A DNA stretch of 64,000 nt from Patiriisocius sp047731265 (GTDB taxonomy: Bacteria; Bacteroidota; Bacteroidia; Flavobacteriales; Flavobacteriaceae). The notes below the pieces were generated by a model. That model did no database searches, was not told the origin of the DNA, and worked only from the letters and a program-made list of their open reading frames with translations. The DNA lies in the NCBI RefSeq assembly GCF_047731265.1, contig NZ_CP159835.1, positions 3,100,001 through 3,164,000 on the forward strand, read 5' to 3'. This document shows positions 8,814 through 17,444 of the stretch, one piece after another. Within the stretch, counting starts at the first letter, position 1; every line of letters starts with the position of its first letter. A program made the translations under genes and the position numbers.

Positions 8814-10085
8814 ATGAAAAAAAGAGTGGTTATTACTGGGATGGGAGTCTGCGCGCCTAATGGCGTTGGGCTAGATGCGTTTACCCATTCGCTTAAAAAT
8901 GGAGTTTCTGGGATTACATTTCAACCCGATATGGAAACGCTCAAATTTTCCTGTCAAGTTGGAGGGGTGCCTATTGTTACTGAAGAAAAGAAACGTGAAT
9001 ATTTTACCGATTTACAATTACGCAATTTCTCAAGCAATAGTATTTTATATGGTGTTATGGCCGGAATGGATGCTATTACCGCTGCTGGTATAAAAATTCC
9101 TGAAAAAGACGAAGCTCCTTTATGGGATTTAGGAATTATTTTTGGCGTGGCTACAAGTGGTGTGGAAAAATTTAGAGAATCTATTTATAAGATAGATGAA
9201 GGCAAGGTTCGCAGGTTGGGAAGTACGGCAGTAGTTCAAACGATGATGAGTGGGGTAAGTGCCTATCTAAGCGGAATGATTGGTGCTGGTAATATAGTGA
9301 CTACTAATAGTGCCGCCTGTGCAACGGGTACCGAAGCTATTTTAATGGGATACGAACGCATTGTTAATGGCCATGCAACACAGATGCTCTGTGGAAGTAG
9401 TGGCGAAAACGGCCCGTATATTTGGGGTGGTTTTGATGCGATGAAAGTTATTAGCTATAAAAATAATAATGCTCCAGAAAATGCCTCACGGCCTATGAGT
9501 GCTACTGCTGCTGGTTTTGTGCCAGGCAGTGGAGCAGGAGCTTTGCTGTTAGAGTCTTTAGAAAGTGCAGAAGCGCGGGGTGCAAAAATTTATGCAGAAG
9601 TTTTAGGTGGTGCCATAAATAGTGGAGGACATAGAGGAGAAGGAAGTATGACCGCTCCCAATAATATTGCTGTGCAAAGGTGTATTGCTTCGGCTATTAA
9701 AAATGCTGGTATTGAAGCAGATGAAGTCGATTATATCAATGGACACCTCACAGCAACAGTAAAAGATCCTGTGGAGATTTCGAATTGGGTTGCTGCCCTT
9801 GGTAGAAAAGGAGATGACTTTCCGTATATAAACTCTTTAAAAGGAATGACCGGGCATTGTCTTGCTGCGAGTGGCAGTATTGAAGCAGTTTCCACGGTGT
9901 TGCAAATGGAACATAATTTTATATTTCCGAATATAAACTGTGAAGATCTTCATCCTGAAATAACGACCTTAATTCCTGAAGATAAGATACCGAGAGAGCG
10001 AATTGACACTGTTATTAAAACTGCTGTAAAAGCTAGCTTTGGTTTTGGTGATGTGAATGCGTGTGTTATCTTTAGAAAAAAATAG
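8814..10085 (+). CDS. beta-ketoacyl-ACP synthase, FabF-like
   Basis: 423 aa with the KAS II triad C169 (TTNSAACATGTEA), H311 (DYINGHLTATVKDP) and H348 (KGMTGHCLAASG), plus K343. The usual NAHGTST motif is altered to NGHLTAT, as seen in specialised ketosynthases. The acceptor-side pieces GSGAGALLLESLE and FGFGDVNA are normal. It elongates acyl-ACP with malonyl-ACP. It is followed after 11 bp by its own ACP gene. There is no chain-length-factor partner with a Cys replacement, so it should work as a homodimer. It likely elongates or makes the starter for the type III PKS. Confidence 0.9.
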   Translation: MKKRVVITGMGVCAPNGVGLDAFTHSLKNGVSGITFQPDMETLKFSCQVGGVPIVTEEKKREYFTDLQLRNFSSNSILYGVMAGMDAITAAGIKIPEKDEAPLWDLGIIFGVATSGVEKFRESIYKIDEGKVRRLGSTAVVQTMMSGVSAYLSGMIGAGNIVTTNSAACATGTEAILMGYERIVNGHATQMLCGSSGENGPYIWGGFDAMKVISYKNNNAPENASRPMSATAAGFVPGSGAGALLLESLESAEARGAKIYAEVLGGAINSGGHRGEGSMTAPNNIAVQRCIASAIKNAGIEADEVDYINGHLTATVKDPVEISNWVAALGRKGDDFPYINSLKGMTGHCLAASGSIEAVSTVLQMEHNFIFPNINCEDLHPEITTLIPEDKIPRERIDTVIKTAVKASFGFGDVNACVIFRKK

Positions 10086-10096
10086 AACACCCTTTT

Positions 10097-10357
10097 ATGA
10101 CTACTGAAGAAATTTACGAAAAGCTTTTACCTATAGTAAAGACTTACCTTCCCGACGATGTTGATCAAAAAGACATCAATCTTGACAGTGATTTAACGAA
10201 AGAACTTAATATCAATTCTGCGCATTTAGTGGATGTTGTGCTCGACGCGGAAGATACTTTTGACATAGAATTTGCAAATGAAGATATGGAGAAGCTTAGG
10301 ACTATAAACGACGCGATAGAAATAATTAAGCATAAACTAAACAACGAATCAGTTTAA
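10097..10357 (+). CDS. acyl carrier protein with non-canonical phosphopantetheine site
   Basis: 86 aa, acidic, four-helix ACP pattern. The phosphopantetheine attachment region reads ELNINSAHLVDVVLDAED, so the usual D-S-L is N40-S41-A42 while S41 and the following helix are kept. It is 11 bp downstream of the ketosynthase and should carry the growing chain for this operon. The altered DSL suggests a dedicated partner set rather than the housekeeping ACP. Last clear gene of the biosynthetic operon. Confidence 0.85.
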   Translation: MTTEEIYEKLLPIVKTYLPDDVDQKDINLDSDLTKELNINSAHLVDVVLDAEDTFDIEFANEDMEKLRTINDAIEIIKHKLNNESV

Positions 10358-10408
10358 AATACCTGCCAAAGTTTATCACGAACGATACTCAAAAGGTTAA
10401 CTTGACAC

Positions 10409-11176
10409 ATGGAAGGACTCTTTACCGTTGAAAATTTTATAACCTTGGGGTTGCTAACCATGCTCCAAGCAGTTTTAGGATTGGACAACTTGCTTTATAT
10501 TTCATTGGAATCTAAGCGAGCGCCTGTTGAAAAACAAAAGAAAGTACGCCAAATAGGGATAGGGTTAGCGATTGTTTTGAGGCTTGTTTTATTATTCGTT
10601 TTACTAGAAGTAATCGCCTTATTCCAAGAACCACTGTTTGAGATTCATCAAAACGGAATTGTCGATGGCTCTTTCAATGTCCATAGTTTAATTGTTCTTT
10701 TTGGTGGGATTTTTATTATGTGGACTGCCGTAAAAGAGATTATGCACATGATGCATTTAGACATTCACGATACCGAAGAGAAGAAACCAAAGAGTGTGAA
10801 TATGATTATTGCCGCTATTGTAATAATGAACTTGGTATTTTCTTTTGATTCTATTTTAGGAGCGATTGCCTTAACCGATGTGTTTTGGGTAATGGCGGTA
10901 GCTATTGTAATTGGTGGTTTGTTAATGATTTGGTTAAGCGGAAAAGTAACTGAATTCCTTAAAAAGAATAGAATGTATGAAGTTTTAGGACTTTTTATTC
11001 TTCTCGTTGTAGGAATTATGCTTTTATCTGAAGGAGGCCATTTGGCTAAATTAGAATTGTTTGGCAATCACATTACCCCAATGAGCAAAACGACCTTTTA
11101 CTTTGTAATTACCATCTTAGTCATTGTTGATTTAGTGCAAAGCAAGTATCAAAAAAATCTTACTAAAAAACGATAA
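10409..11176 (+). CDS. TerC family integral membrane protein
   Basis: 255 aa with about seven hydrophobic segments. Two acidic transmembrane motifs typical of TerC are present: LQAVLGLDNLLYISL near residue 25 and NLVFSFDSILGAIALTD near residue 147. TerC proteins are linked to manganese efflux and to metal loading of exported proteins in other bacteria. The gene is 51 bp after the ACP gene and its stop overlaps the next ATG (11176), so it may be transcribed with its neighbours without being part of the pathway. Confidence 0.88.
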   Translation: MEGLFTVENFITLGLLTMLQAVLGLDNLLYISLESKRAPVEKQKKVRQIGIGLAIVLRLVLLFVLLEVIALFQEPLFEIHQNGIVDGSFNVHSLIVLFGGIFIMWTAVKEIMHMMHLDIHDTEEKKPKSVNMIIAAIVIMNLVFSFDSILGAIALTDVFWVMAVAIVIGGLLMIWLSGKVTEFLKKNRMYEVLGLFILLVVGIMLLSEGGHLAKLELFGNHITPMSKTTFYFVITILVIVDLVQSKYQKNLTKKR

Positions 11177-12393
11177 TGTTTAGCACACCACTAGTACCCG
11201 TAAAAAAACCACAAGTGTTGGCTGTAAAGCTATCCGCTATGGGAGAACGATCTGTTAGGGCTAGCCATCCTTGGATTTTTAGTGACAGTATTATTAAAAT
11301 AAATAAAGTAGGCGCTGCTGGAGATATTGCGGTAATCTTTAGCCATACTACGAACAAAGCAATGGGCGTGGGGCTCTATGATCCAGATTCTCCCATAAAA
11401 ATTAAAATGTTGCACTATAATGAAGGTGTAGCGCTAAACGCTCCTTTCTTTGCGGCTAAAATAAAAAAAGCATTCGCGCTTAGAACTAAATTACTGCTTA
11501 CGAAAACCAACAGTTATAGACTCCTTTTTGGCGAAAATGACGGTTTCCCTGGATTTATTGCAGATGTTTATAACAAGGTACTCGTGGTAAAACTATATAG
11601 CTCGATATGGTTTCCGTATTTGGAAGTTCTTTTAGAACAACTAATAGCGACTTCTAATTGCGATACGGTGGTGCTAAGACTTAACCGAAAGTTACAACAA
11701 CAAAACAATTATAATTTAAGAGATGGAATGGTTCTTTATGGCGAATTAAGAGACCCTACTATTGTATTTAAAGAACACGGAGTCACGTTTTCTGCCAATG
11801 TTATTAAAGGCCATAAAACAGGTTATTTTTTAGACCATCGTCACAACCGCAAGCGGGTAGGGGAACTAAGCCAAGGAAAGACTGTATTAGACGTATTTAG
11901 CTATGCGGGAGGATTTTCGGTACACGCATTAGCAAATGATGCTAAAGAAGTAACAAGCATAGATATTAGCGAGCAGGCATTAAAGCTGGCCAAAGAGAAT
12001 GGGAAATTAAACCACTTTGCTGGCAAACACAATACGCTTGCTGGAGATGCTTTTGAATTGCTAAAAAAACTGATTTCAGAAAACAAGAAATATCAAGTAG
12101 TGATTATCGATCCGCCAAGTTTTGCAAAAAGTAAAAAGGAAATCACTATTGCTTTAAAGAAATACAAACAGCTGGCAGATTTGGGAGCCCAACTTACTAC
12201 AAAAGGAGGGTTGCTTGTGCTGGCATCCTGCAGTTCGCGTATTGCGGCAGATGAATTTTTTGAACTGAATGAAGCTACTTTAAAATCTCACAAGCAAGCT
12301 TTTAAAACAATTCTCAAAACAAACCACGATAGCGACCACCCAATAGGGTTTCCTGAAGGAAGTTATTTAAAATGTGGTTATTATCGTTTTTAA
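11176..12393 (+). CDS. class I 23S rRNA (cytosine-C5) methyltransferase, RlmI/YccW-like
   Basis: 405 aa. The N-terminal PUA-like domain (about 12-90) contains GERSVRASHPWIFSDSI. A central domain has FGENDGFPGFIADVYN and GHKTGYFLDHRHNR. The SAM fold follows with VLDVFSYAGGFSVHALAND (motif I), SIDISEQAL, the catalytic VVIIDPPSFAKSK (DPPSF motif) and LVLASCSSRI. This order matches RlmI, which methylates 23S rRNA C1962 in E. coli. It overlaps the TerC stop by one base. Assignment to the family is strong; the exact target base is inferred. Confidence 0.9.
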   Translation: MFSTPLVPVKKPQVLAVKLSAMGERSVRASHPWIFSDSIIKINKVGAAGDIAVIFSHTTNKAMGVGLYDPDSPIKIKMLHYNEGVALNAPFFAAKIKKAFALRTKLLLTKTNSYRLLFGENDGFPGFIADVYNKVLVVKLYSSIWFPYLEVLLEQLIATSNCDTVVLRLNRKLQQQNNYNLRDGMVLYGELRDPTIVFKEHGVTFSANVIKGHKTGYFLDHRHNRKRVGELSQGKTVLDVFSYAGGFSVHALANDAKEVTSIDISEQALKLAKENGKLNHFAGKHNTLAGDAFELLKKLISENKKYQVVIIDPPSFAKSKKEITIALKKYKQLADLGAQLTTKGGLLVLASCSSRIAADEFFELNEATLKSHKQAFKTILKTNHDSDHPIGFPEGSYLKCGYYRF

Positions 12394-12439
12394 ATAATTT
12401 AATATATCGTATACTTTAATTGAATTTAAAATATACGAT

Positions 12440-12760
12440 ATGAAGAAGATACTCACAATTACATTACTATTTTTAACAACTATTGCATTTTCCTAAGATA
12501 CTTTTTTTCAAAATGGTGACGAAAAACTTGAAGATAAAGCTAAAGAAATCAAGGCAAAATATGATGCAGAGCTTGGCTTAAGAGCATCACAAAAATTGTT
12601 ATTCGAAAAGAAAGTTAAAGAATTTTTAATTCGTTCAGAAAAAATTAAGAAACAATATACGGGAAAGAAAATGCTTGACAGACTATACGTTAATAGACAA
12701 CAAGAAATAGCAGAGATGGGAGATATAAAAAATAAGGCAGACTATTCAGCCCCTAGCTAA
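12440..12760 (+). pseudogene. small exported protein interrupted by a nonsense codon at the signal-peptide boundary
   Basis: From ATG 12440 the frame encodes a signal peptide (KKILTITLLFLTTIAFS), then TAA at 12494-12496, then 88 further codons in the same frame beginning DTFFQNGDEKLED and ending ADYSAPS. The stop lies where Gln is most common in flavobacterial signal cleavage sites (AFSQ), so a single CAA to TAA change explains it. The mature part is charged, helical and Lys/Glu-rich. I do not recognise the family. A recent point inactivation or a sequencing error are both possible. Confidence 0.65.
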
Positions 12761-12784
12761 GGCGGAACAATAAAACAATATATA

Positions 12785-12946
12785 ATACCAATTTAACAAT
12801 CTAATGTCGCATATAATTTGTTTCTTTTTCGCCTATATTTCAATATAAAATAAAACCGTAGCGAAGGCTATGCTTTAATTTTCTATCTCATCTAGACAAA
12901 AAATAATTCAAATTAGCAACACGACATTAAATAATTAAATTGGTAT
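12785..12946. repeat. MITE-like element with 25-bp terminal inverted repeats
   Basis: The left arm at 12785-12809 begins ATACCAATTTAA and ends TAATGTCG; the right arm at 12922-12946 is its reverse complement with three mismatches in 25. The 112-bp interior is AT-rich and has no ORF. No clear target duplication is seen. It lies between the pseudogene and the terminator at 12956. Confidence 0.65.
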
Positions 12947-12955
12947 AAATCGTAA

Positions 12956-12992
12956 AAAAGAGCCTCTGAAACGAAATTTCAGAGGCTCTTTT
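12956..12992. terminator. bidirectional intrinsic terminator
   Basis: A perfect 16-bp stem (AAAAGAGCCTCTGAAA at 12956-12971 with its complement at 12977-12992) around a 5-base loop, with A-tract on the left and T-tract on the right. It ends the minus-strand gene at 13014 and can also stop plus-strand transcripts. Confidence 0.9.
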
Positions 12993-13013
12993 AGTTTTAA
13001 TTTAAACAAGTAA

Positions 13014-13457
13014 CTATTTAAAGTTTTCTTCTTTAGTGGTAGAAGAAATTGTTGGGTCTTCCGTATGCATTGTTTTTTCAAGTCCGGCAGAATCAACACC
13101 AAAGAAATTTAAAACTTCCGTTTCCATTTTAATTTGCTTGGTCTTGGTTCCATTTATAGCAATAGGGTGGGAAATAATGTGTGGATTTTTTTGAATAATT
13201 TTTAACCAATCATCCGTTGTAAATTCTGAAGTGCCTTTTGCATTTAATTTTGTTGTATCAACAAGATCGCCTACTTTTTTATGAAGTGCTTCTGCAATTT
13301 CAACCCATTCGGTATCACTTATTTTTGTTTTTGACAAATCTATGATAAGTAATTTGTCATCCATAGCTTGAATATATGCTAACGTATTTTTTCCAATACG
13401 TGTATCCGGATGATAAATTAGTGTAAACAATCTTTTATTGGTTGAGCGAACTCCCAT
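13014..13457 (-). CDS. ArsC/Spx-like thioredoxin-fold protein lacking all cysteines
   Basis: 147 aa. The start (KRLFTLIYHPDTRIGKNTLAYI) has the beta-alpha pattern of ArsC/Spx-type glutaredoxin-like proteins, where a Cys normally sits in the position occupied here by T-R. No cysteine occurs anywhere in the protein, so redox catalysis is excluded. The central NPHIISHPIAINGTK matches the conserved ArsC region with a cis-Pro. It is 22 bp downstream of the hibernation factor gene and shares its transcript, ending at the terminator at 12956. A regulatory or binding role in stationary phase is inference. Confidence 0.75.
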   Translation of the reverse strand: MGVRSTNKRLFTLIYHPDTRIGKNTLAYIQAMDDKLLIIDLSKTKISDTEWVEIAEALHKKVGDLVDTTKLNAKGTSEFTTDDWLKIIQKNPHIISHPIAINGTKTKQIKMETEVLNFFGVDSAGLEKTMHTEDPTISSTTKEENFK

Positions 13458-13479
13458 ACTTTCTTTCTGTTTAGTAATG

Positions 13480-13782
13480 TTAATGTGCTTGCATTTTATC
13501 TTTTCTACGTCTTAGTTGTGTTTTTGCATCATTAACAGCTTCCGCTATTGCACTTTCAAAAGCTCCTGTATTACCACCCGAAAAGAGTGTTGTTCCTGGA
13601 ACGTTAATCCTTATATCGCATATCATTCCAGTTTTTGGAGAACTTGTATTTTCTAATTTAAAATAAACATCAGCGTTTACAATAAAATCAAATTTATCTT
13701 CTAATTTATTCAATTTCTCTTCGGCTAGTGCTTCTAATCTCTTACTAGCTGCTACGTCTTTGTACTCAAAATTAATGCTCAT
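13480..13782 (-). CDS. hpf: short ribosome hibernation promoting factor (HPF/RaiA family)
   Basis: 100 aa, the short HPF type. MSINFEYKDVAASKRLEALAEEKL, then DFIVNADVYFKLE and CDIRINVPG, followed by the basic C-terminal helix AVNDAKTQLRRRKDKMQAH, match the beta-alpha-beta-beta-beta-alpha fold of HPF/YfiA. The family binds the 30S decoding region and promotes inactive ribosome dimers or blocks initiation in stationary phase. First gene of a two-gene minus-strand unit with the ArsC-like protein. Confidence 0.9.
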   Translation of the reverse strand: MSINFEYKDVAASKRLEALAEEKLNKLEDKFDFIVNADVYFKLENTSSPKTGMICDIRINVPGTTLFSGGNTGAFESAIAEAVNDAKTQLRRRKDKMQAH

Positions 13783-13963
13783 AATCGTCTATTTTTAGAA
13801 TTGTGTACCTTAAAGATAAGAGAGTAAAATTTTAGAAACAAGTTTTTGTGATGAATTTTCAAAAACATTTAACGTTTTATAGCAACGTTATGGTTTTTAT
13901 AAAGACGGAAGTTAAAATTTTGGCATTTATGTGCAAGAAAGACAGACAATTTATGCGATACGG

Positions 13964-15175
13964 TTAGACGGATCCCTTGGGAGTGGATTTGTTGATGAAT
14001 AACAAGATCAATATGGAAACAAAGGAGCAGACCGAAAAACCTATAAAGAGAGGGAGCGTGCTAAATTCTACAAACCTTCCTATAAAGGTACTAATGGGAA
14101 CAGCCATTAGGGTCGAGATAAATCCGGTTACTGCAGCAGAAATCCCTGCGATGTGTCCCACAGGTTCCATGGCCAATGCTTTTAAATTTCCGAAGAGAAA
14201 GCCGATACAGAAAAATTGGAGTGCAAAAAAACCAACCAAGATATAAATTGAAGGTTGGGGCGTATTGTAAAACAGGACCAGGTATAATACGGAAACAATG
14301 AAAAAACCATATAAAGCCCAAGTAACTATTTTTTTCATTCCGAAGTGAACTACAAAGGTAGCATTCAAAAATATGGCGGTACCAATTGAAAATGCCAATC
14401 CAGAGAATATATAAGGGAAAGCGTCCTTTAAATTATACTGCACTTCAAAAATTTGTTGCGATGCGCTTAAATACACTAAAAAAGAACCTACTACAAATCC
14501 AGAAATAAGCGTGTAGCCAATGGTTGCTTTGTATTTTGTGGTTTCCTTGAAGCCGCTTAATATTCTTTTAAACGTAAACGGAATCTTGTTTTGAACCGCC
14601 AAAGTTTCTTCTTGACGTAGCCAAAACCAGACACCAATAAGGATGCTAATGACCACCTGAACATAGAAAATAGCTTGCCAATCGAATATACTTAGCACAA
14701 GCTTGCCCATCGCAGGAGCCACAATAGGAATGAGTAAAAAAACCACCGTTACAAAAGACATAATACGCGCCATATAATCGCCGTGGTATAAATCTCTAAT
14801 AATAGCAATACAAATGGTTCGAGGAGCTGAAAGTCCAATACCCTGGAGAATTCGACCAAAAATCATGAGTTCTAAGCTCGCTGCAGAAACACATACAAAA
14901 CTGGCAATTACAAAAACTACCAAGCCTAAATAAACCGATAGCTTGCGACCAGTAGCATCTGATAAAGGACCAAAAATTAACGGTCCAATTCCTAAACCAA
15001 CAAAAATCATGGTGACTAATAATTGATTGTCTGCAGCGGTTTTAGTACCAATCGCAAAACCAATTACATCCAGTGCTGGCAGGAGCGCATCAATAGACAA
15101 GGCGGTCACAGACATTAAAGCTGCCATAAGCGCCACAAACTCTATTCGAGACTTTGAATTGGTTTTTTGTTGCAT
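13964..15175 (-). CDS. MFS transporter, Bcr/CflA drug-resistance subfamily
   Basis: 403 aa with twelve predicted membrane segments. The first loop FGPLSDATGRKLSVYLGL is the MFS motif A (GxLaDrxGrkxxl) and GRILQGIGLSAPRTICIAIIRDLY is the 14-TMS/Bcr-type motif in TM4. The N-terminus (EFVALMAALMSVTALSIDALLPAL) is characteristic of Bcr/CflA proton-driven exporters. Substrates cannot be told. A TACTTTTG box at 15180-15187 on the same strand ends only 4 bases before the ATG, so the mRNA may be almost leaderless. Monocistronic: neighbours are the hibernation unit and the repeat-rich gap at 15241. Confidence 0.9.
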   Translation of the reverse strand: MQQKTNSKSRIEFVALMAALMSVTALSIDALLPALDVIGFAIGTKTAADNQLLVTMIFVGLGIGPLIFGPLSDATGRKLSVYLGLVVFVIASFVCVSAASLELMIFGRILQGIGLSAPRTICIAIIRDLYHGDYMARIMSFVTVVFLLIPIVAPAMGKLVLSIFDWQAIFYVQVVISILIGVWFWLRQEETLAVQNKIPFTFKRILSGFKETTKYKATIGYTLISGFVVGSFLVYLSASQQIFEVQYNLKDAFPYIFSGLAFSIGTAIFLNATFVVHFGMKKIVTWALYGFFIVSVLYLVLFYNTPQPSIYILVGFFALQFFCIGFLFGNLKALAMEPVGHIAGISAAVTGFISTLMAVPISTFIGRFVEFSTLPLFIGFSVCSFVSILILLFINKSTPKGSV

Positions 15176-15179
15176 CGGG

Positions 15180-15187
15180 CAAAAGTA
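15180..15187 (-). promoter_or_regulatory. -7 box (TACTTTTG) directly before the MFS start codon
   Basis: On the minus strand TACTTTTG is followed by CCCG and the ATG at 15175. With the usual short distance from this box to +1, transcription would begin at or within a few bases of the start codon. Confidence 0.4.
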
Positions 15188-15240
15188 CTTTATCCCTTTT
15201 ACGCAGCATCTATGTTATTGATGTGGTTTGTTTCATTTAG

Positions 15241-16319
15241 GAAAAGATTAACGTGAATAGCATACCCATTATAATCAAAAATCAAAATACTTTGTTTTTA
15301 TTAGCGAAGGTATTGGAGGGGCATTGGTTGGTCTCTTTAAATATACTATTTTACATAATATAAATTATAGAACATTTTGTAGTAGATTAACGGATAACGC
15401 ATTTTCGCGCTATTTTACATAGTTACGTTATAAGCCCTGTAAGAGGATTATAACAAAGTAATTATGTGAAAGTTAATGCACGGCACGCATAAATAATCGT
15501 AATTAAAATGCCGCCGCATCATATCGCCGCCAACTAAAATCATCCGCTGGATAATTTTAATTGCTCGCGTATGTCAAATTGCCGCTACCAAACGCTCGAT
15601 TGTTTTTTAAAATCAAATTACTTTGCCATCTGCATCATCCCACAGCTTTATAAAATTGATGCGCAATCAATTTTATTCACTCGTAAATTTGAACACAATT
15701 TACAGCCGCTTGCCAACGCCACGGCATAAATTCAAAAGAGTAAGAATCTTTTGAATTTTGATCGCGTTGCTGCTGATGGCATTTCAACTATAGTGTTTCT
15801 GTAAATTTTTCAGGAGATTCTCGGCAGCTTGCCGCAACAGCTAACGGCATTATTTTGGAAGGTCTAGTAGACCGTTTAACATATGAGCGAGATGGCGCGT
15901 TGGCATTAATTAGTACTATGGCCGTAAGCACCTGCTAACCTCTCGTATTGTTTGAAAATTTTATTTAATTGCTTATAACATTATATCAAATAGGACATAA
16001 ATTTTAGAGATTACCTATCTCTTAAATTTTGTGCCAGTTGTAGCGTTGGCATTTACTAGTACGGTGTTTATTGAAGTCTCTTTTCTTTTTTCTTGATACG
16101 GCAAAGTATAGGTTGAGCGCGATGGTGTGCTGGTGAAACAAAAAAATATACTTGTACTAATAACTCCAACGCGCCAGCTGGCCCATTCACTAAATTAGGC
16201 CATTGGACTAATTTTAACGCGCTGTCCTATTTTAACCAAAGTTTTTGAGGCCGTTTTGCCATCGCATCATCCTTTGAAATTTTTATACTACTATTGTAGC
16301 TATAATTGGTAGTCAGCAA
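15241..16319. repeat. gene-free 1.1-kb gap with degenerate repeat words
   Basis: No credible coding frame on either strand. The word GGCGCGTTGG occurs at 15894-15903 and, inverted, at about 16167-16176 (as CCAACGCGCC); the inverted copy continues as AGCTGGCGCGTTGGAG, identical to 25606-25620, and all three copies are followed within about 30 bases by TTAGTAC or TAGTAC. CGCTCGATTGTTTT at 15593-15606 recurs at 25902-25915. The segment appears to be a nest of decayed dispersed repeats between the MFS gene and the cyclase operon. Confidence 0.6.
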
Positions 16320-17426
16320 TTAAGAAATAAACTCCTTCCCTCCTATAATCGTATGAATACTAATTTCCTTCTCTTTTCCTTTCAATAATATGTTACCTAT
16401 AAACTCTGAAGTAAAGTTAGGTTCAATATCTAAATTATTTAAAAGACTTTCTGAGATTAAAATGGGGACATTATTTACATTGCATTGACCTTGGATACGT
16501 GCTGCAGTATTAATAACATCTCCGTGGTATGCTAGTTCTTTCTTTACAACGCCAACCTCGGCAACCATTATTGGTCCTCCGTGAAGACCAGCTTTAAATT
16601 CGGGTAGTGTATTGTACTTTTTTAAATAAAAATTCGCTTTAGATTGTATTCTTTGTTGAAATGAAAAGAACAGGTTTACACAATTATTATTTAATATACC
16701 TTTTTTATAAGGCCAGCTTATAACAGCCTCATCTCCTACATATTGATAAATTTCGGCTCCATACTTCGTCATAATTTCATTAAGGTCATAAAAACAATCT
16801 TGAATGAGTTGACTGTATTTAAAGTGTCCTATGATTTCAGCAATACTCGTCGAACTTTTCAAATCTAGAAAAAGAAAAATACGTTCTTCTTCTTTAGGTT
16901 GTTTATATTTTCCGATCAACATTTTAAAGAATACGCCTTTACCAAACTTATCTGATACAATGGTGATGATAGAAAAAACAAATGAAGAAAAGGTAAAATA
17001 AATCAATATGGGCCGAAACGAATGATCTCGATACCACCAGCTAATATCTATACTATAAGGTAAACTATTTATTTTTATAGATAAGTTTGTCATCATATAA
17101 GAAATAATGAGTGCTGAAATAAATATGAGTACCGTTTGGATAAGTATATTTAGTCCTATTGATATTCTCTTTAGGATAAATTTATCAAAATAAAACTCGA
17201 TAGTAGCATATAAAACACCTATTAGAAATCCGCCAAGACCAAAGTCAAAAATCATATTATAAATGGTATAAATCTCTTTATATTTTGCATTAATTTCAAT
17301 ACCAACTTCACTATTTAAGGCATAATATCTAAACAGTACAAAGAGCATCATTGCGATAGTCCAAAATAATGTGGATCGTAATAAATGCTTTAGGTATTCA
17401 CTTAGATTTCTGTTTTTTATATTCAT
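16320..17426 (-). CDS. membrane-anchored class III nucleotide cyclase
   Basis: 368 aa. The first 160 residues hold four hydrophobic segments (such as LFWTIAMMLFVLFRYYAL and TVLIFISALIISYMMTN). A class III cyclase catalytic domain follows at about 180-365. Metal-binding aspartates are D188 in IFLFLDLKSSTSIAE and D232 in YQYVGDEAVISW; the transition-state pair is N306 and R310 in VINTAARIQGQC. These are complete, so an active adenylate or guanylate cyclase is likely. It is the last gene of the efflux operon, 18 bp after the RND gene, which is unusual and suggests that the operon couples export to cyclic-nucleotide signalling. Confidence 0.88.
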   Translation of the reverse strand: MNIKNRNLSEYLKHLLRSTLFWTIAMMLFVLFRYYALNSEVGIEINAKYKEIYTIYNMIFDFGLGGFLIGVLYATIEFYFDKFILKRISIGLNILIQTVLIFISALIISYMMTNLSIKINSLPYSIDISWWYRDHSFRPILIYFTFSSFVFSIITIVSDKFGKGVFFKMLIGKYKQPKEEERIFLFLDLKSSTSIAEIIGHFKYSQLIQDCFYDLNEIMTKYGAEIYQYVGDEAVISWPYKKGILNNNCVNLFFSFQQRIQSKANFYLKKYNTLPEFKAGLHGGPIMVAEVGVVKKELAYHGDVINTAARIQGQCNVNNVPILISESLLNNLDIEPNFTSEFIGNILLKGKEKEISIHTIIGGKEFIS

Positions 17427-17444
17427 AAAAATTTGTTCTAATTG

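Noticed and set aside
15241..16319. CRISPR array or tRNA cluster in the large gap
   Set aside because: The repeated words are not regularly spaced and no cloverleaf or direct-repeat/spacer pattern is present.
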